DNA of 64,000 nucleotides from Paenibacillus glucanolyticus NBRC 15330 (GTDB lineage Bacteria; Bacillota; Bacilli; Paenibacillales; Paenibacillaceae). Below are positions 16,185 through 25,041 of the stretch, piece after piece; within the stretch, counting starts at the first letter, position 1, and the number at the start of each line of letters is the position of its first letter. The translations under genes and the position numbers were made by a program. The stretch spans positions 62,001 through 126,000 of the forward strand of contig NZ_BIMC01000014.1 of NCBI RefSeq assembly GCF_004000885.1. Reading direction: 5' to 3'. The notes beneath the pieces are model-generated. The model was not told the origin of the DNA. It was given only the letters and a program-made list of their open reading frames with translations, and did no database searches.

Positions 16185-18902
16185 TTATGGAAGCTTCGTG
16201 CGGATCTCAATATGGTTCTCCTTCATCCTCATCTGGACTTCACCATGAAGATTGGTCTGATAGATGATCGACCCGGACCGTTCCAGCCGTCCTACCACAT
16301 CCGGATGCGGATGCCCGTACATATTGTTAACACCAGCAGAAATTACCGCCGTCCTCGGCTTCCAAGCATTCAGCCATGCCGCCGATGTCGAGGTTTTGCT
16401 TCCATGATGGGCAACCTTCATGACATCAACCGGGTTATCGGCTTGGAGTCCCGATCCTTCGTGCAGCAGTTCCTCCAGATGCAGCAATATTTTCTGTTCG
16501 GCAGCCTGATCCGTATCTCCGGTAAATAACACTCGGCTTCCATTCATCTGAAGGACAAATACTAGTGAAGCATGATTCTGTTCCTTAATCAACGGTAATG
16601 AATTTATGGTTTCTCCACTTTCTGGGAAAATAGGGAACAAAAATTGTATGTCCGTGTACTTGTCAACCTTCCACGGTCCCCGCTCGGCGCCAGCCTGATA
16701 TATCGGAACATTCCGTTGTACGGCAGTTGACATCAGCTCCCGGAAGGAGTCGGAGTCAGCCAAGGTCCCGTTAAAAACAACCGATTTCACGGGAATTTCC
16801 TTCAGTACGGCCAAGAGACCACCAATATGATCCTGATCACCATGCGTCATAATGACGGCCTCAAGCTGGTGAACCCCCCTTTTTTTTAACAAAGGCACCA
16901 CCACTTTCTCTCCCACTTCGAACGGCGCTTTTCTTTCCTTCCAGGCATCCTTTTCCTTGCGAAAATTCACCGTTCCGCCGCCGTCAATAAGAATATGCTT
17001 GCCTTCCGGAGTTGTTACCAGAATCGAATCCCCTTGTCCAACGTCCAAAAATTGCACCAGACCTGCCCCACCCATGGAAGGGGATTGATATCCGGTATAC
17101 AGCAGTGCACCCAAAACCACGGACAGCAGCATGATCACGGATCTTACCGCATAGCGCTCGACATAATGACTTGTTGTAATGAACCCCCTCCATCGCAACG
17201 AGCCAGCCCATTGATCCACAAGCGGAAACACGGCAGTCGGTTCAGATAAGTCTGCTCTGCTGTTCAAGGAATCACGACCTTCCAACGGAACCGTGTCATC
17301 GGAGTTATTCATCGCTGCTCCTTGATGCTCTGACTTCTTCTTCACAATCGAGAGCAGTACATACAGGGCAACATAGTACGCCAATATCCAGGCCAGCGAA
17401 GGAGATGGCCACAACGTCATAAAAGCAGAGGAGACATTCATCCATTCAACGATACGAAATGTCAGCTGATTCAGCCATTCGGTTATATTCGCCAGCCAGC
17501 CTGCTCCCCGCATCCATACCCAGCTGAGCAGCAGGGACACCATCCCTAACGGGAGAACGATCAGACTTATGACGGGAACGAGAATCAAATTTGCGATGAC
17601 AGACAGGAGCGATACCTGATTGAAATAATAAATCGTGAGCGGAAAAGAAATAAGCTGAGCCACCACCGTAATGCCTACAGTGCCCGCAAGCCAGCGGGGC
17701 ATAAATCTCAGCAGCGGCATCAGCTTCGGCACGAAAATCATCAAGCCTGCAGTCACGATGAACGAGAGCTGGAAGCTGACGTTGACAAGAAAATACGGGT
17801 TCCACAGCAGCATGGCAAGTGCCGCAGCACTAAGAATATGCAATCCGTCCTTCAACAGCCTTCGCCTCGCAGCATACAAGCCGATCATGCCCATGATTCC
17901 CGCACGGACGATGGAGGGACTCGCCCCGGTAAGCAAAACATAGACCGGTATCAGCCACATGACCACGGTGAGCGAAGTCTCTCGCGTCATTCGAAGGGTC
18001 GTGCACAAGAATAAGAGACAGCCTACAACCACGGCAACATGCATGCCTGATATCGCAAGAATATGTGTTAAACCCAAGCGGGAGAACTCCATAAATGTAT
18101 CGGGATCCAGATCATCCTGATTGCCAATAACAAGTCCCTTCATATATCCTGCATGAACTCCGGTGTATAATTGCTCCAGCTTGCCGCCGAGTGTATCTCG
18201 GGCAGAATCATTCCACCTGAGAATATGGCTTAAGCTCCAGCCGTCAGGTGGTGTGATCTGCGCTTGGTCGGCGCCCTTGACCTTGATGATCCAATGCATA
18301 TTCTGAGTGCGCAAATATTGAAGATAATCAAAACCGTCAAAATTTCGCGCTTCACCCGGTTTTTGCAGTTCTCCGGTTAACTGTATATGATCTCCGCGCT
18401 GCCACTGGCCTACTATATCCAGCTCGGACTTGTCCAATAATCTGACTTGAACCATAACGACATCATGCGTCTTTAGATCCTGGTCATTGTCCTGGTGAGC
18501 ATGAGTTTTCATGTGGGTTGATGTAGACTGCCTGAAACCAAGATCAGCCTTCTGCAGCGAAACTTTGAAATCGGCCCTGTCTCCATCCACCTCCACAGGC
18601 GAAGAAATCACGCCCTGTGCGGTCACAGGATAAGTATCCACTGTCTCTGCTGCGGGAAGTCGCAATTCCAAATCACTTACATTTAACGCGTCGTGCCATT
18701 CCCAGTAGATGGTAGAACAACACAACGAGCACAGCATGCAGAACACAAACAAAGGTCCCGTGCGTCCCCAATGACATACAGCCAGCAGCAGGAGCATCAG
18801 CCCGGCAGCAATCAGGGCCAGTCTCCATCCATCGTACATACATGCAGCCCCGCTGCCCATAACCCATATAACAGTAAACACAAGTAACGGCCTTCGCCTC
18901 AT
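16185..18902 (-). CDS. comEC: DNA internalisation protein ComEC/Rec2
   Basis: Membrane channel for uptake of single-stranded DNA during competence. The 905-residue protein has several N-terminal membrane helices, an extracytoplasmic OB-like region, the Competence domain (GLTHILAISGMHVAVVVGC about residue 280 onward, many helices) and a C-terminal metallo-beta-lactamase-like domain with THGDQDHIGG and AHHGSKTSTS that may degrade the non-transported strand. AAAGGA precedes the ATG at slightly long spacing. A strong terminator separates it from comEB; I see no clear promoter in the 30 bases between, so expression may depend on read-through. Confidence 0.96.
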   Translation of the reverse strand: MRRRPLLVFTVIWVMGSGAACMYDGWRLALIAAGLMLLLLAVCHWGRTGPLFVFCMLCSLCCSTIYWEWHDALNVSDLELRLPAAETVDTYPVTAQGVISSPVEVDGDRADFKVSLQKADLGFRQSTSTHMKTHAHQDNDQDLKTHDVVMVQVRLLDKSELDIVGQWQRGDHIQLTGELQKPGEARNFDGFDYLQYLRTQNMHWIIKVKGADQAQITPPDGWSLSHILRWNDSARDTLGGKLEQLYTGVHAGYMKGLVIGNQDDLDPDTFMEFSRLGLTHILAISGMHVAVVVGCLLFLCTTLRMTRETSLTVVMWLIPVYVLLTGASPSIVRAGIMGMIGLYAARRRLLKDGLHILSAAALAMLLWNPYFLVNVSFQLSFIVTAGLMIFVPKLMPLLRFMPRWLAGTVGITVVAQLISFPLTIYYFNQVSLLSVIANLILVPVISLIVLPLGMVSLLLSWVWMRGAGWLANITEWLNQLTFRIVEWMNVSSAFMTLWPSPSLAWILAYYVALYVLLSIVKKKSEHQGAAMNNSDDTVPLEGRDSLNSRADLSEPTAVFPLVDQWAGSLRWRGFITTSHYVERYAVRSVIMLLSVVLGALLYTGYQSPSMGGAGLVQFLDVGQGDSILVTTPEGKHILIDGGGTVNFRKEKDAWKERKAPFEVGEKVVVPLLKKRGVHQLEAVIMTHGDQDHIGGLLAVLKEIPVKSVVFNGTLADSDSFRELMSTAVQRNVPIYQAGAERGPWKVDKYTDIQFLFPIFPESGETINSLPLIKEQNHASLVFVLQMNGSRVLFTGDTDQAAEQKILLHLEELLHEGSGLQADNPVDVMKVAHHGSKTSTSAAWLNAWKPRTAVISAGVNNMYGHPHPDVVGRLERSGSIIYQTNLHGEVQMRMKENHIEIRTKLP

Positions 18903-18930
18903 AATTGGTATATCCTTTCGTTGTCATAAC

Positions 18931-18973
18931 AAAAAAAGAACCTGTGCCTGCATATCGCAGCCAAAGGTTCTTC
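18931..18973 (-). terminator. Strong terminator between comEB and comEC
   Basis: Minus-strand AAGAACCT pairs with AGGTTCTT; inside, GGCTGC can pair with GCAGGC; TTTTTTTGTT follows. It starts about 60 bases after the comEB stop and ends about 30 bases before comEC. Confidence 0.88.
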
Positions 18974-19035
18974 CTTTGTGACTTCCTATTTCGCATCCTA
19001 TTTCATAGAACTATTACGTAGACATCCTTCACGCA

Positions 19036-19557
19036 TCATTCCGCTACAGTCATTAATGTCTCTCGTGGGGGCTCGTACGACTCAAGCTGCCGGAACAAAA
19101 TCCCCTTCTGTTCCATCATGCGAGACACCTTGCCCGAATCCTTCGGATACGAGCGGTGGAATACCACTTCGACAATGCCGCTGTTAGCCAGCATATTCGC
19201 ACAGGTCCAGCAAGGCTCATCGGTCACATAGACCGTGCTGCCTTCCCTGTCGATCCGGTCTGTGAACAGCAGCAGGTTTTGTTCGGCATGAATGGTGCGG
19301 ATACAGCGCTGTTTTTTCACCATGCGCTCCTGGCCATCCTGCACAACCAACTCGTAATCCTCCGCTATCATACAGCCTGCTTCCGAGCAGTCAGGAACCC
19401 CCATCGGCGCGCCGTTGTATGCTGTACCGAGCAGCTTTTTCCCCTGCACCAGCACCGCCCCAACATGACGCCGCGGGCATTGGGAGCGGGTAGAAACCAT
19501 AAAGGCAATATCCATGAAATACGTATCCCAATCTTTACGTTGATCTGCACTCATCAT
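19036..19557 (-). CDS. comEB: ComE operon protein 2, dCMP deaminase family
   Basis: A 173-residue zinc deaminase converting dCMP to dUMP. The active-site motifs are HAEQNLLLF (zinc His and catalytic Glu) and PCWTCANML (two zinc cysteines); CSEAGCMIAEDYELV lies between. CAGGTG precedes two ATG codons. It is encoded between comEA and comEC; in B. subtilis comEB is not needed for transformation although it lies in the operon. The terminator directly downstream makes comEA-comEB a possible two-gene unit. Confidence 0.95.
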   Translation of the reverse strand: MMSADQRKDWDTYFMDIAFMVSTRSQCPRRHVGAVLVQGKKLLGTAYNGAPMGVPDCSEAGCMIAEDYELVVQDGQERMVKKQRCIRTIHAEQNLLLFTDRIDREGSTVYVTDEPCWTCANMLANSGIVEVVFHRSYPKDSGKVSRMMEQKGILFRQLESYEPPRETLMTVAE

Positions 19558-19602
19558 CTGTCACCTGTTTCTTATCGATATCTCCTTTATTGTAGCACAT
19601 AG

Positions 19603-20268
19603 CTAAAGTCCAACGTAAGGCTTCATCTTCTCCATCATTTTGGGTCCAATGCCTTTGACATTCATTAAATCCGCTATACTCCGAAAAGGCCCAAACTGCT
19701 TCCGGTAATCGATGATGGCCTGGGCCTTGGCTTCCCCGATGCCGGGGAGTTCCATCAGAGTCGCTGCATCCGCCGTGTTCACATTAATCAATCCGGACTG
19801 TGCCGAAGACGACGGCGAATCCACGGCAGACTCACTAGCAGAAGCTCGTTGCTGCGTCTGCAGAGCGCCACCATCGGTCTGGGAGGAACCCGAAGAGGAT
19901 TCGGGCTGGACAGAAGCCGGAGGCGACGTTTCGCCTGCGGAACCGCTTACGGTAACACCTTGGCTGCTGCTTTGTGAGAGATCCTTCGTGTTGCCCGCAG
20001 GCTCGCTTCCTGTATCAGGGTCCGCCTTCTTCGCAGCATCAGGAACGTCACCAGCCTCTGCTGGAGCAGCATCTTCCACGGCCCCGTTCCTGGAGTTCGC
20101 GGAGGACGTCTTCATTCCCTTTTCTCCTTCAACCCCCACCACTTGCTCCAGTTGGTCGTTTAACGGCTGCCAGCCCTCGATCCCCTTGTCGGTGCCGCCT
20201 GCAAACAAAATGAATCCGCAGCCTGCGATGGTTGCCGCAAGACTCCAACCTAATGATATCCGTTTCAT
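19603..20268 (-). CDS. comEA: Competence DNA receptor ComEA with disordered linker
   Basis: Membrane-anchored receptor that binds double-stranded DNA in competence. The 221 residues show an N-terminal membrane anchor (LAATIAGCGFILFAGG), a long Ser/Gly/Gln/Pro/Asp-rich stretch (about 50-155), and a C-terminal helix-hairpin-helix pair: INVNTADAATLMELPGIGEA, then SIADLMNVKGIGPKMMEKMK. B. subtilis ComEA has a folded SLBB-like oligomerisation domain between anchor and DNA-binding domain; I see none here. AAGGAGAGG precedes the start. It is transcribed divergently from comER. Confidence 0.93.
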   Translation of the reverse strand: MKRISLGWSLAATIAGCGFILFAGGTDKGIEGWQPLNDQLEQVVGVEGEKGMKTSSANSRNGAVEDAAPAEAGDVPDAAKKADPDTGSEPAGNTKDLSQSSSQGVTVSGSAGETSPPASVQPESSSGSSQTDGGALQTQQRASASESAVDSPSSSAQSGLINVNTADAATLMELPGIGEAKAQAIIDYRKQFGPFRSIADLMNVKGIGPKMMEKMKPYVGL

Positions 20269-20441
20269 TCATGACCTCTCCTTATCATAAAAATTCATAT
20301 CCATTGCGTTCAAAAACAGAATACTTGCATTCTCTGACCGAAATCACATGAAAAACCGTCATGAATCGGCATCTTCCCCGCATACATTAACTTAAGGACG
20401 GTACATTTCTGCCGTAAAGCGCGAAAGGAGGGAACGTACAC

Positions 20442-21284
20442 ATGAAGGTCGGTTTTATCGGTACGGGCAGCATGGGAAGTCTGTTGATCGAAGCCTTCAT
20501 TCAATCGGGCGCACTCCTGCCTGAGCAGATTCGAGTCAGCAACCGAAGTCCTGAAAAGGCGCAGAAGCTGGCAAAGCGACATCCCGGTTTGACTGTATGC
20601 AGCTCTAACACAGAGACGGCTTCACAGAGCGACCTGTTCTTCTTATGTGTCAAGCCGCTGGAGTTTAAAACGGTCATCAGCGAGATCAAAGATCAGCTGG
20701 AAGCCCGGCAAATCGCGATATCCATCACGAGTCCGGTGCAACTGATCCATTTGGAATCAACGCTGCCATGCAAGGTGGCGAAAATCATACCGAGCATCAC
20801 CAACATTACCGGAGGCGGAGCATCGTTATGTATGTATGGTTCCCGAATAAAAGAAGAAGACAGGCAGCTTATAGAAAGCCTCCTGTCTTATATCAGCAGG
20901 CCGCTCGAGATACTGGAATCGCACACGCGAATCACTTCCGATTTCTCCAGCTGCGGGCCTGCTTTTTTAAGTTTATTCATGGAAAAATGGATCGACGCTG
21001 CCGTTGAAATGACCGGTATCGACCGTAAGACCCTCAATGCATTAGCCGGTGAAATGCTGCTTGGCACCGGCAAGCTGCTAACGGAGGAGGGCTTCTCCCC
21101 CGAGCAGCTGCAAGAGCGGGTGGCGGTTCCCGGAGGCATCACCGCCCAGGCTTTGACACTGCTTGAGTCAAACCTGAACGGACTGTTCTACCAATTGATC
21201 CAGACCACACACGACAAGTATGAGGAGGATCTGGCAAAACTGGATGCTGCCTTCGGTTTTACGATTAACCGGCCACGATATTGA
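20442..21284 (+). CDS. comER: ComER, pyrroline-5-carboxylate reductase-like protein
   Basis: A 280-residue NAD(P)-binding protein of the ProC superfamily: Rossmann motif VGFIGTGSMGSLLIEAFI at the N-terminus, FLCVKPLEF, and C-terminal VAVPGGITAQALTLLE. Enzymatic activity of ComER has not been established; it has been linked to sporulation and biofilm formation in Bacillus. GGAGGGAACG precedes the ATG. As in B. subtilis it points away from comEA. Its 3' end overlaps the converging leuS gene by 20 bases with no terminator between them. Confidence 0.9.
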   Translation: MKVGFIGTGSMGSLLIEAFIQSGALLPEQIRVSNRSPEKAQKLAKRHPGLTVCSSNTETASQSDLFFLCVKPLEFKTVISEIKDQLEARQIAISITSPVQLIHLESTLPCKVAKIIPSITNITGGGASLCMYGSRIKEEDRQLIESLLSYISRPLEILESHTRITSDFSSCGPAFLSLFMEKWIDAAVEMTGIDRKTLNALAGEMLLGTGKLLTEEGFSPEQLQERVAVPGGITAQALTLLESNLNGLFYQLIQTTHDKYEEDLAKLDAAFGFTINRPRY

Positions 21285-23706
21285 CCAGTTTACCCGGTAC
21301 GGCAATGATTTTGCGTACACTCTTTCCTTCCAGCGCCTGCTTGACATTCGGAAGGGAGAGGCTATGTTGTTGCATGGCTTCTTGATCCATGTCTTTCGCG
21401 ATTTTGGCACGTTCTATGATTTTGCCGTTGACTTGAACAACAATCTCAACTTCTGCCTCTACGGTCCAAGCCTCGTCAAAATCAGGCCATGGCTCATAGG
21501 TTACACTCTCGCTGTAGCCTAAACGGCTCCACAGCTCTTCAGCCAGGTGAGGCGCAAGCGGGGAAAGCAGTTGAACGAAGCTCTTCATGGCCTTCCGTGG
21601 AAGCTCATCCGTCTTGTATCCCTCGTTGATGAATATCATCAGCTGGCTGATTGCTGTGTTAAAGCGCAGATGCTCGAAATCATCGGTCACTTTCTTGATC
21701 GTTTTGTGCAGCGTACGTTTGAATTCGTCCGTACCCTCGCCCTCAACGATTCTAGGATTCAATTGACCATCGTCACCGATGAACAGGCGCCATACACGGG
21801 AGAGGAAGCGATGCGTTCCCTCAACGCCGTTGGTGTTCCATGGTTTGGTCGCTTCCAGCGGCCCCATGAACATCTCGTATACGCGCAGCGTATCGGCTCC
21901 ATACTCGTTAACGATGTCATCCGGATTGATGACATTGCCACGGGATTTACTCATTTTTTCATTATTGTTGCCAAGAATCATGCCCTGATTGACAAGCTTC
22001 TGGAATGGCTCTTTCGTATCAACAACACCCAGGTCATACAATACTTTGTGCCAGAAGCGCGCATACAGCAAGTGAAGCACGGCATGCTCCACGCCACCGA
22101 TGTACAAGTCAACCGGAAGCCACTCCTTCTGCTTCTCCTTGGAGCACAATTCATCATGGTTGTCAGGATCGATGTAACGCAGATAATACCAGCAGCTGCC
22201 TGCCCATTGCGGCATCGTATTGGTCTCGCGGCGGGCTTTCATGCCGGTTTCAGGATCTACCGTTTCCACCCACTCCGTAACGTTAGCCAGCGGTGATTCA
22301 CCGGTACCGGACGGCTTGATCTGATCAACATCCGGGAGAAGCAGCGGAAGCTGATCCTCCGGCACGGTCTTCATCGTTCCGTCTTCCAGATGCAGGATCG
22401 GAATCGGCTCGCCCCAATAGCGCTGACGGCTGAACAGCCAGTCACGCAGACGGTAAGTTACCTTCTTCTGACCCTTGCCCTCTTTTTCCAGCCATTCATT
22501 CATCGCTTGAATAGCCGCTTCATTATCCAGCCCGTTCAGGAAACCGGAATTCACATGCTCGCCACTGCCGGTGTAGGCTTCCTCCTCGACATTTCCACCC
22601 TGAACGACTTCAATAATCGGAAGACCAAACTGTTTGGCAAATTCCCAGTCACGGCTGTCGTGACCCGGAACCGCCATAATGGCTCCTGTTCCGTAACCTG
22701 CCAGCACATAGTCCGCAATCCAGATCGGCACTTTAGCGCCGCTCACCGGATTAATGGCGTATGCTCCGGTAAAGACACCGGTTTTGTCTTTTGCCAAATC
22801 CGTCCGCTCCAGATCACTTTTACGGGAAGCCTGAACTTGATAAGCCTTGACCGCTTCGCGCTGATCCGCTGACGTAATTTTGTCCACGAGGTCATGCTCC
22901 GGTGCCAGCACACAGTAGGTAGCGCCGAACAGTGTATCCGGGCGGGTTGTAAATACCTCCAGATGGCCATCGTAACCTTCGATGTCAAAACGAACCTCGG
23001 CACCCGTGGATTTGCCAATCCAATTGCGCTGCATATCCTTCAGGCTTTCGCTCCAGTCCAGCTCATCCAGATCCTCAAGCAAGCGCTCTGCATATTCGGT
23101 AATACGCAGAATCCATTGACGCATCGGCTTGCGAACGACCGGATGTCCTCCGCGTTCACTCTTGCCATCGATGACCTCTTCGTTCGCCAGCACGGTACCG
23201 AGTGCTTCGCACCAGTTAACCGGAACTTCAGCCACATAAGCCAAGCCGCGGTTATATAGCTGGATAAAGATCCACTGGGTCCATTTGAAATATTCCGGAT
23301 CGGTGGTACTGATCTCCCGGTCCCAGTCATACGAGAATCCGAGGGATTTGATCTGGCGCCGGAACGTATCGATATTTTGCACGGTGAACTCGCGGGGATG
23401 CTTGCCTGTGTCCATCGCATACTGTTCTGCAGGGAGGCCGAAAGCATCCCATCCCATGGGATGCAGCACATTGTAACCGCGCATCCGTTTGTAACGGGAC
23501 ACGATATCTGTTGCCGTGTATCCTTCCGGATGCCCTACATGCAGGCCTACGCCGGATGGATATGGGAACATATCCAATGCGTAAAACTTCGGTTTGGATG
23601 ATGCCTCTTCGGTTTTAAACGTTTTTTTCTCGTCCCAGTACTGCTGCCACTTCGGTTCGATGGCCTGCGGGATATAGCCGTGGCCGGTTGTCTGATTGTC
23701 CGTCAT
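21265..23706 (-). CDS. leuS: Leucyl-tRNA synthetase
   Basis: Class Ia synthetase that charges tRNA-Leu, 813 residues. The HIGH-type signature is in PYPSGVGLHVGHPEGYTATD, the KMSKS motif in NEKMSKSRGNV; the CP1 editing domain is between them (TTRPDTLFGATYCVLAPEH, then AVPGHDSRDWEFA), and the anticodon-binding domain contains LLSPLAPHLAEELW. GAAGGAGGAG precedes the ATG. A leucine T-box leader and promoter lie directly upstream. In B. subtilis leuS is not in this neighbourhood. Its 3' end overlaps comER. Confidence 0.98.
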   Translation of the reverse strand: MTDNQTTGHGYIPQAIEPKWQQYWDEKKTFKTEEASSKPKFYALDMFPYPSGVGLHVGHPEGYTATDIVSRYKRMRGYNVLHPMGWDAFGLPAEQYAMDTGKHPREFTVQNIDTFRRQIKSLGFSYDWDREISTTDPEYFKWTQWIFIQLYNRGLAYVAEVPVNWCEALGTVLANEEVIDGKSERGGHPVVRKPMRQWILRITEYAERLLEDLDELDWSESLKDMQRNWIGKSTGAEVRFDIEGYDGHLEVFTTRPDTLFGATYCVLAPEHDLVDKITSADQREAVKAYQVQASRKSDLERTDLAKDKTGVFTGAYAINPVSGAKVPIWIADYVLAGYGTGAIMAVPGHDSRDWEFAKQFGLPIIEVVQGGNVEEEAYTGSGEHVNSGFLNGLDNEAAIQAMNEWLEKEGKGQKKVTYRLRDWLFSRQRYWGEPIPILHLEDGTMKTVPEDQLPLLLPDVDQIKPSGTGESPLANVTEWVETVDPETGMKARRETNTMPQWAGSCWYYLRYIDPDNHDELCSKEKQKEWLPVDLYIGGVEHAVLHLLYARFWHKVLYDLGVVDTKEPFQKLVNQGMILGNNNEKMSKSRGNVINPDDIVNEYGADTLRVYEMFMGPLEATKPWNTNGVEGTHRFLSRVWRLFIGDDGQLNPRIVEGEGTDEFKRTLHKTIKKVTDDFEHLRFNTAISQLMIFINEGYKTDELPRKAMKSFVQLLSPLAPHLAEELWSRLGYSESVTYEPWPDFDEAWTVEAEVEIVVQVNGKIIERAKIAKDMDQEAMQQHSLSLPNVKQALEGKSVRKIIAVPGKLVNIVAG

Positions 23707-23763
23707 ACTTCAATGCTCCTCCTTCACATTCGAGAGACAAGGCCTGATGCCATTGTCCAAAAA

Positions 23764-23812
23764 CAAAAAAACCTCATCATCCATAGCGTTGATCGCTAGG
23801 GACGAGAGGTTT
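23764..23812 (-). terminator. T-box-controlled terminator before leuS
   Basis: Minus-strand AACCTC pairs with GAGGTT, extended inward by TCGTCC with GGATGA and TAGCG with CGCTA, followed by TTTTTTTG. It folds when tRNA-Leu is charged. Confidence 0.9.
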
Positions 23813-24066
23813 GATTCCCGTGGTACCACCCTAGTTAGCCAAAGGCATACTTTGCCTTTCACTCCCTTTGCATCCTTATCGCGGATGAGACGACGATGCT
23901 TCATCGGCCAGTTGCTGAAATAGCCATTCAGCTGCCGGGTTAACATCATTGCTCCGAGGCGAGTTCATTCCTATCGTCAACCGGTTTTCACCAAACACCG
24001 GCTCTCTGCATGATCGAATGCGGAAGTACTGATCCTCATCATCGCTTTCATATTACCATTTTAATG
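23764..24066 (-). promoter_or_regulatory. T-box riboswitch of leuS (specifier CUC)
   Basis: A leader of about 300 bases that senses uncharged tRNA-Leu. The T-box sequence AGGGTGGTACCACGGG (23832-23817) contains the TGGT bulge able to pair with the ACCA end of tRNA-Leu. Stem I has AGTA and AGAGA-like elements, and the likely specifier is CTC at 23963-23961, within GAATGAACTCGCC. Terminator and antiterminator are mutually exclusive: the terminator's 5' arm starts right after the T-box. Confidence 0.92.
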
Positions 24067-24071
24067 TGGCT

Positions 24072-24100
24072 ATTATACCCAAAATGTACGATCAAGTCAA
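24072..24100 (-). promoter_or_regulatory. Sigma-A promoter of leuS
   Basis: TTGACT (24100-24095), 17 bases, TATAAT (24077-24072). The -35 box is made by the last two sense codons of the upstream araC-type gene. Confidence 0.85.
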
Positions 24101-24976
24101 CGAAAGTTCATCTCCGCTCCTGCGGTAATGCTCCGGTGTCGTTCCGACCATTGATTTGAACATCCGGCTGAAATGAGCCAGATGCTTAAACCCGGATGCC
24201 TGGCTGACCTCCGTTATGCTCAGATAAGGGTGAAGCCGCAGTAAAATTTTAGCCTGGTTGATCCGCCGGTGATACAAATATTTAAACACCGTTGTTCCCG
24301 TCACCTCCTTGAATAAGGAGGATAGATAATGCTTGGTAATATGCATATCGCGGGCAATTCTCTCCAGCGTCAGATCGTGCATATAATTTTCCTCGACAAA
24401 CGATACCACATGCTGGACATGCCGCTCCTTCTCTGAGATCGAGTCTTGACCCTGTACAGCGGCCTGACACCAGCCTGCAATGACGTACATCAGCTCCTGG
24501 ATGCGCAAGGTCATGCGTTCCTGGCGGTAGTGGGTCGTGGACGCTGACAGGCGATGAATATCGGCCAGCAGGGCCTCGAACTCTTCCCGATTGGTCCCGG
24601 TTAGGGTCATACGATGATTCCGGAGCGTATCGAAGGGGTCCAGCAGGATCGTCTTGGCCGATTCCGACAGCCCCTTGCACACCCAGGCCGGGTCAAAATG
24701 CAGAATGCTTCTTACGTATCTGGAATCGGGTTCCACACTCGGACAATGAAGCGTCAAACCATTCATTAGCAGCAGATCCCCCGGCTTCAGCGTAAAGACA
24801 GAGTCACCGATTAGATAGGTGCAGCATCCCTCGTGAAAATAATAGATTTCATAAAAGGCGTGGGAATGGAATTGCCCGCTGGTAAGGGGCTGTTCATTAT
24901 AATAGCTCAGGTCAATCGGCTCTTTCAGCTGCATCCACTCGAAACTTGGCAGCCCTTTGGATGATGACGAGGACAT
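24092..24976 (-). CDS. AraC-family transcriptional regulator with cupin sensor
   Basis: A 294-residue regulator. The N-terminal cupin-like sensing domain (FHSHAFYEIYYFHEGCCTYL, then FTLKPGDLLLMNG) precedes a C-terminal pair of helix-turn-helix motifs (YMHDLTLERIARDMHITKHY, then ITEVSQASGFKHLAHFSRMF). AAAGGGG precedes the ATG. It is last in a minus-strand series after an isomerase and two Gfo/Idh dehydrogenases and probably controls them; the ligand is likely a sugar, unproven. Its final codons contain the leuS -35 box. Confidence 0.88.
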   Translation of the reverse strand: MSSSSSKGLPSFEWMQLKEPIDLSYYNEQPLTSGQFHSHAFYEIYYFHEGCCTYLIGDSVFTLKPGDLLLMNGLTLHCPSVEPDSRYVRSILHFDPAWVCKGLSESAKTILLDPFDTLRNHRMTLTGTNREEFEALLADIHRLSASTTHYRQERMTLRIQELMYVIAGWCQAAVQGQDSISEKERHVQHVVSFVEENYMHDLTLERIARDMHITKHYLSSLFKEVTGTTVFKYLYHRRINQAKILLRLHPYLSITEVSQASGFKHLAHFSRMFKSMVGTTPEHYRRSGDELSLT

Positions 24977-25041
24977 AAGAGAATCGCCCCTTTAGCGGCC
25001 TGGGGTTGTAGAACCCCTGAACATCGCGGAGTTTTTCTCTA

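Noticed and set aside
20269..20441. Searched for ComK boxes (paired AAAA-N5-TTTT) between comEA and comER.
   Set aside because: No convincing pair of boxes was found; AAAAACCG near 20349 has no matching partner.
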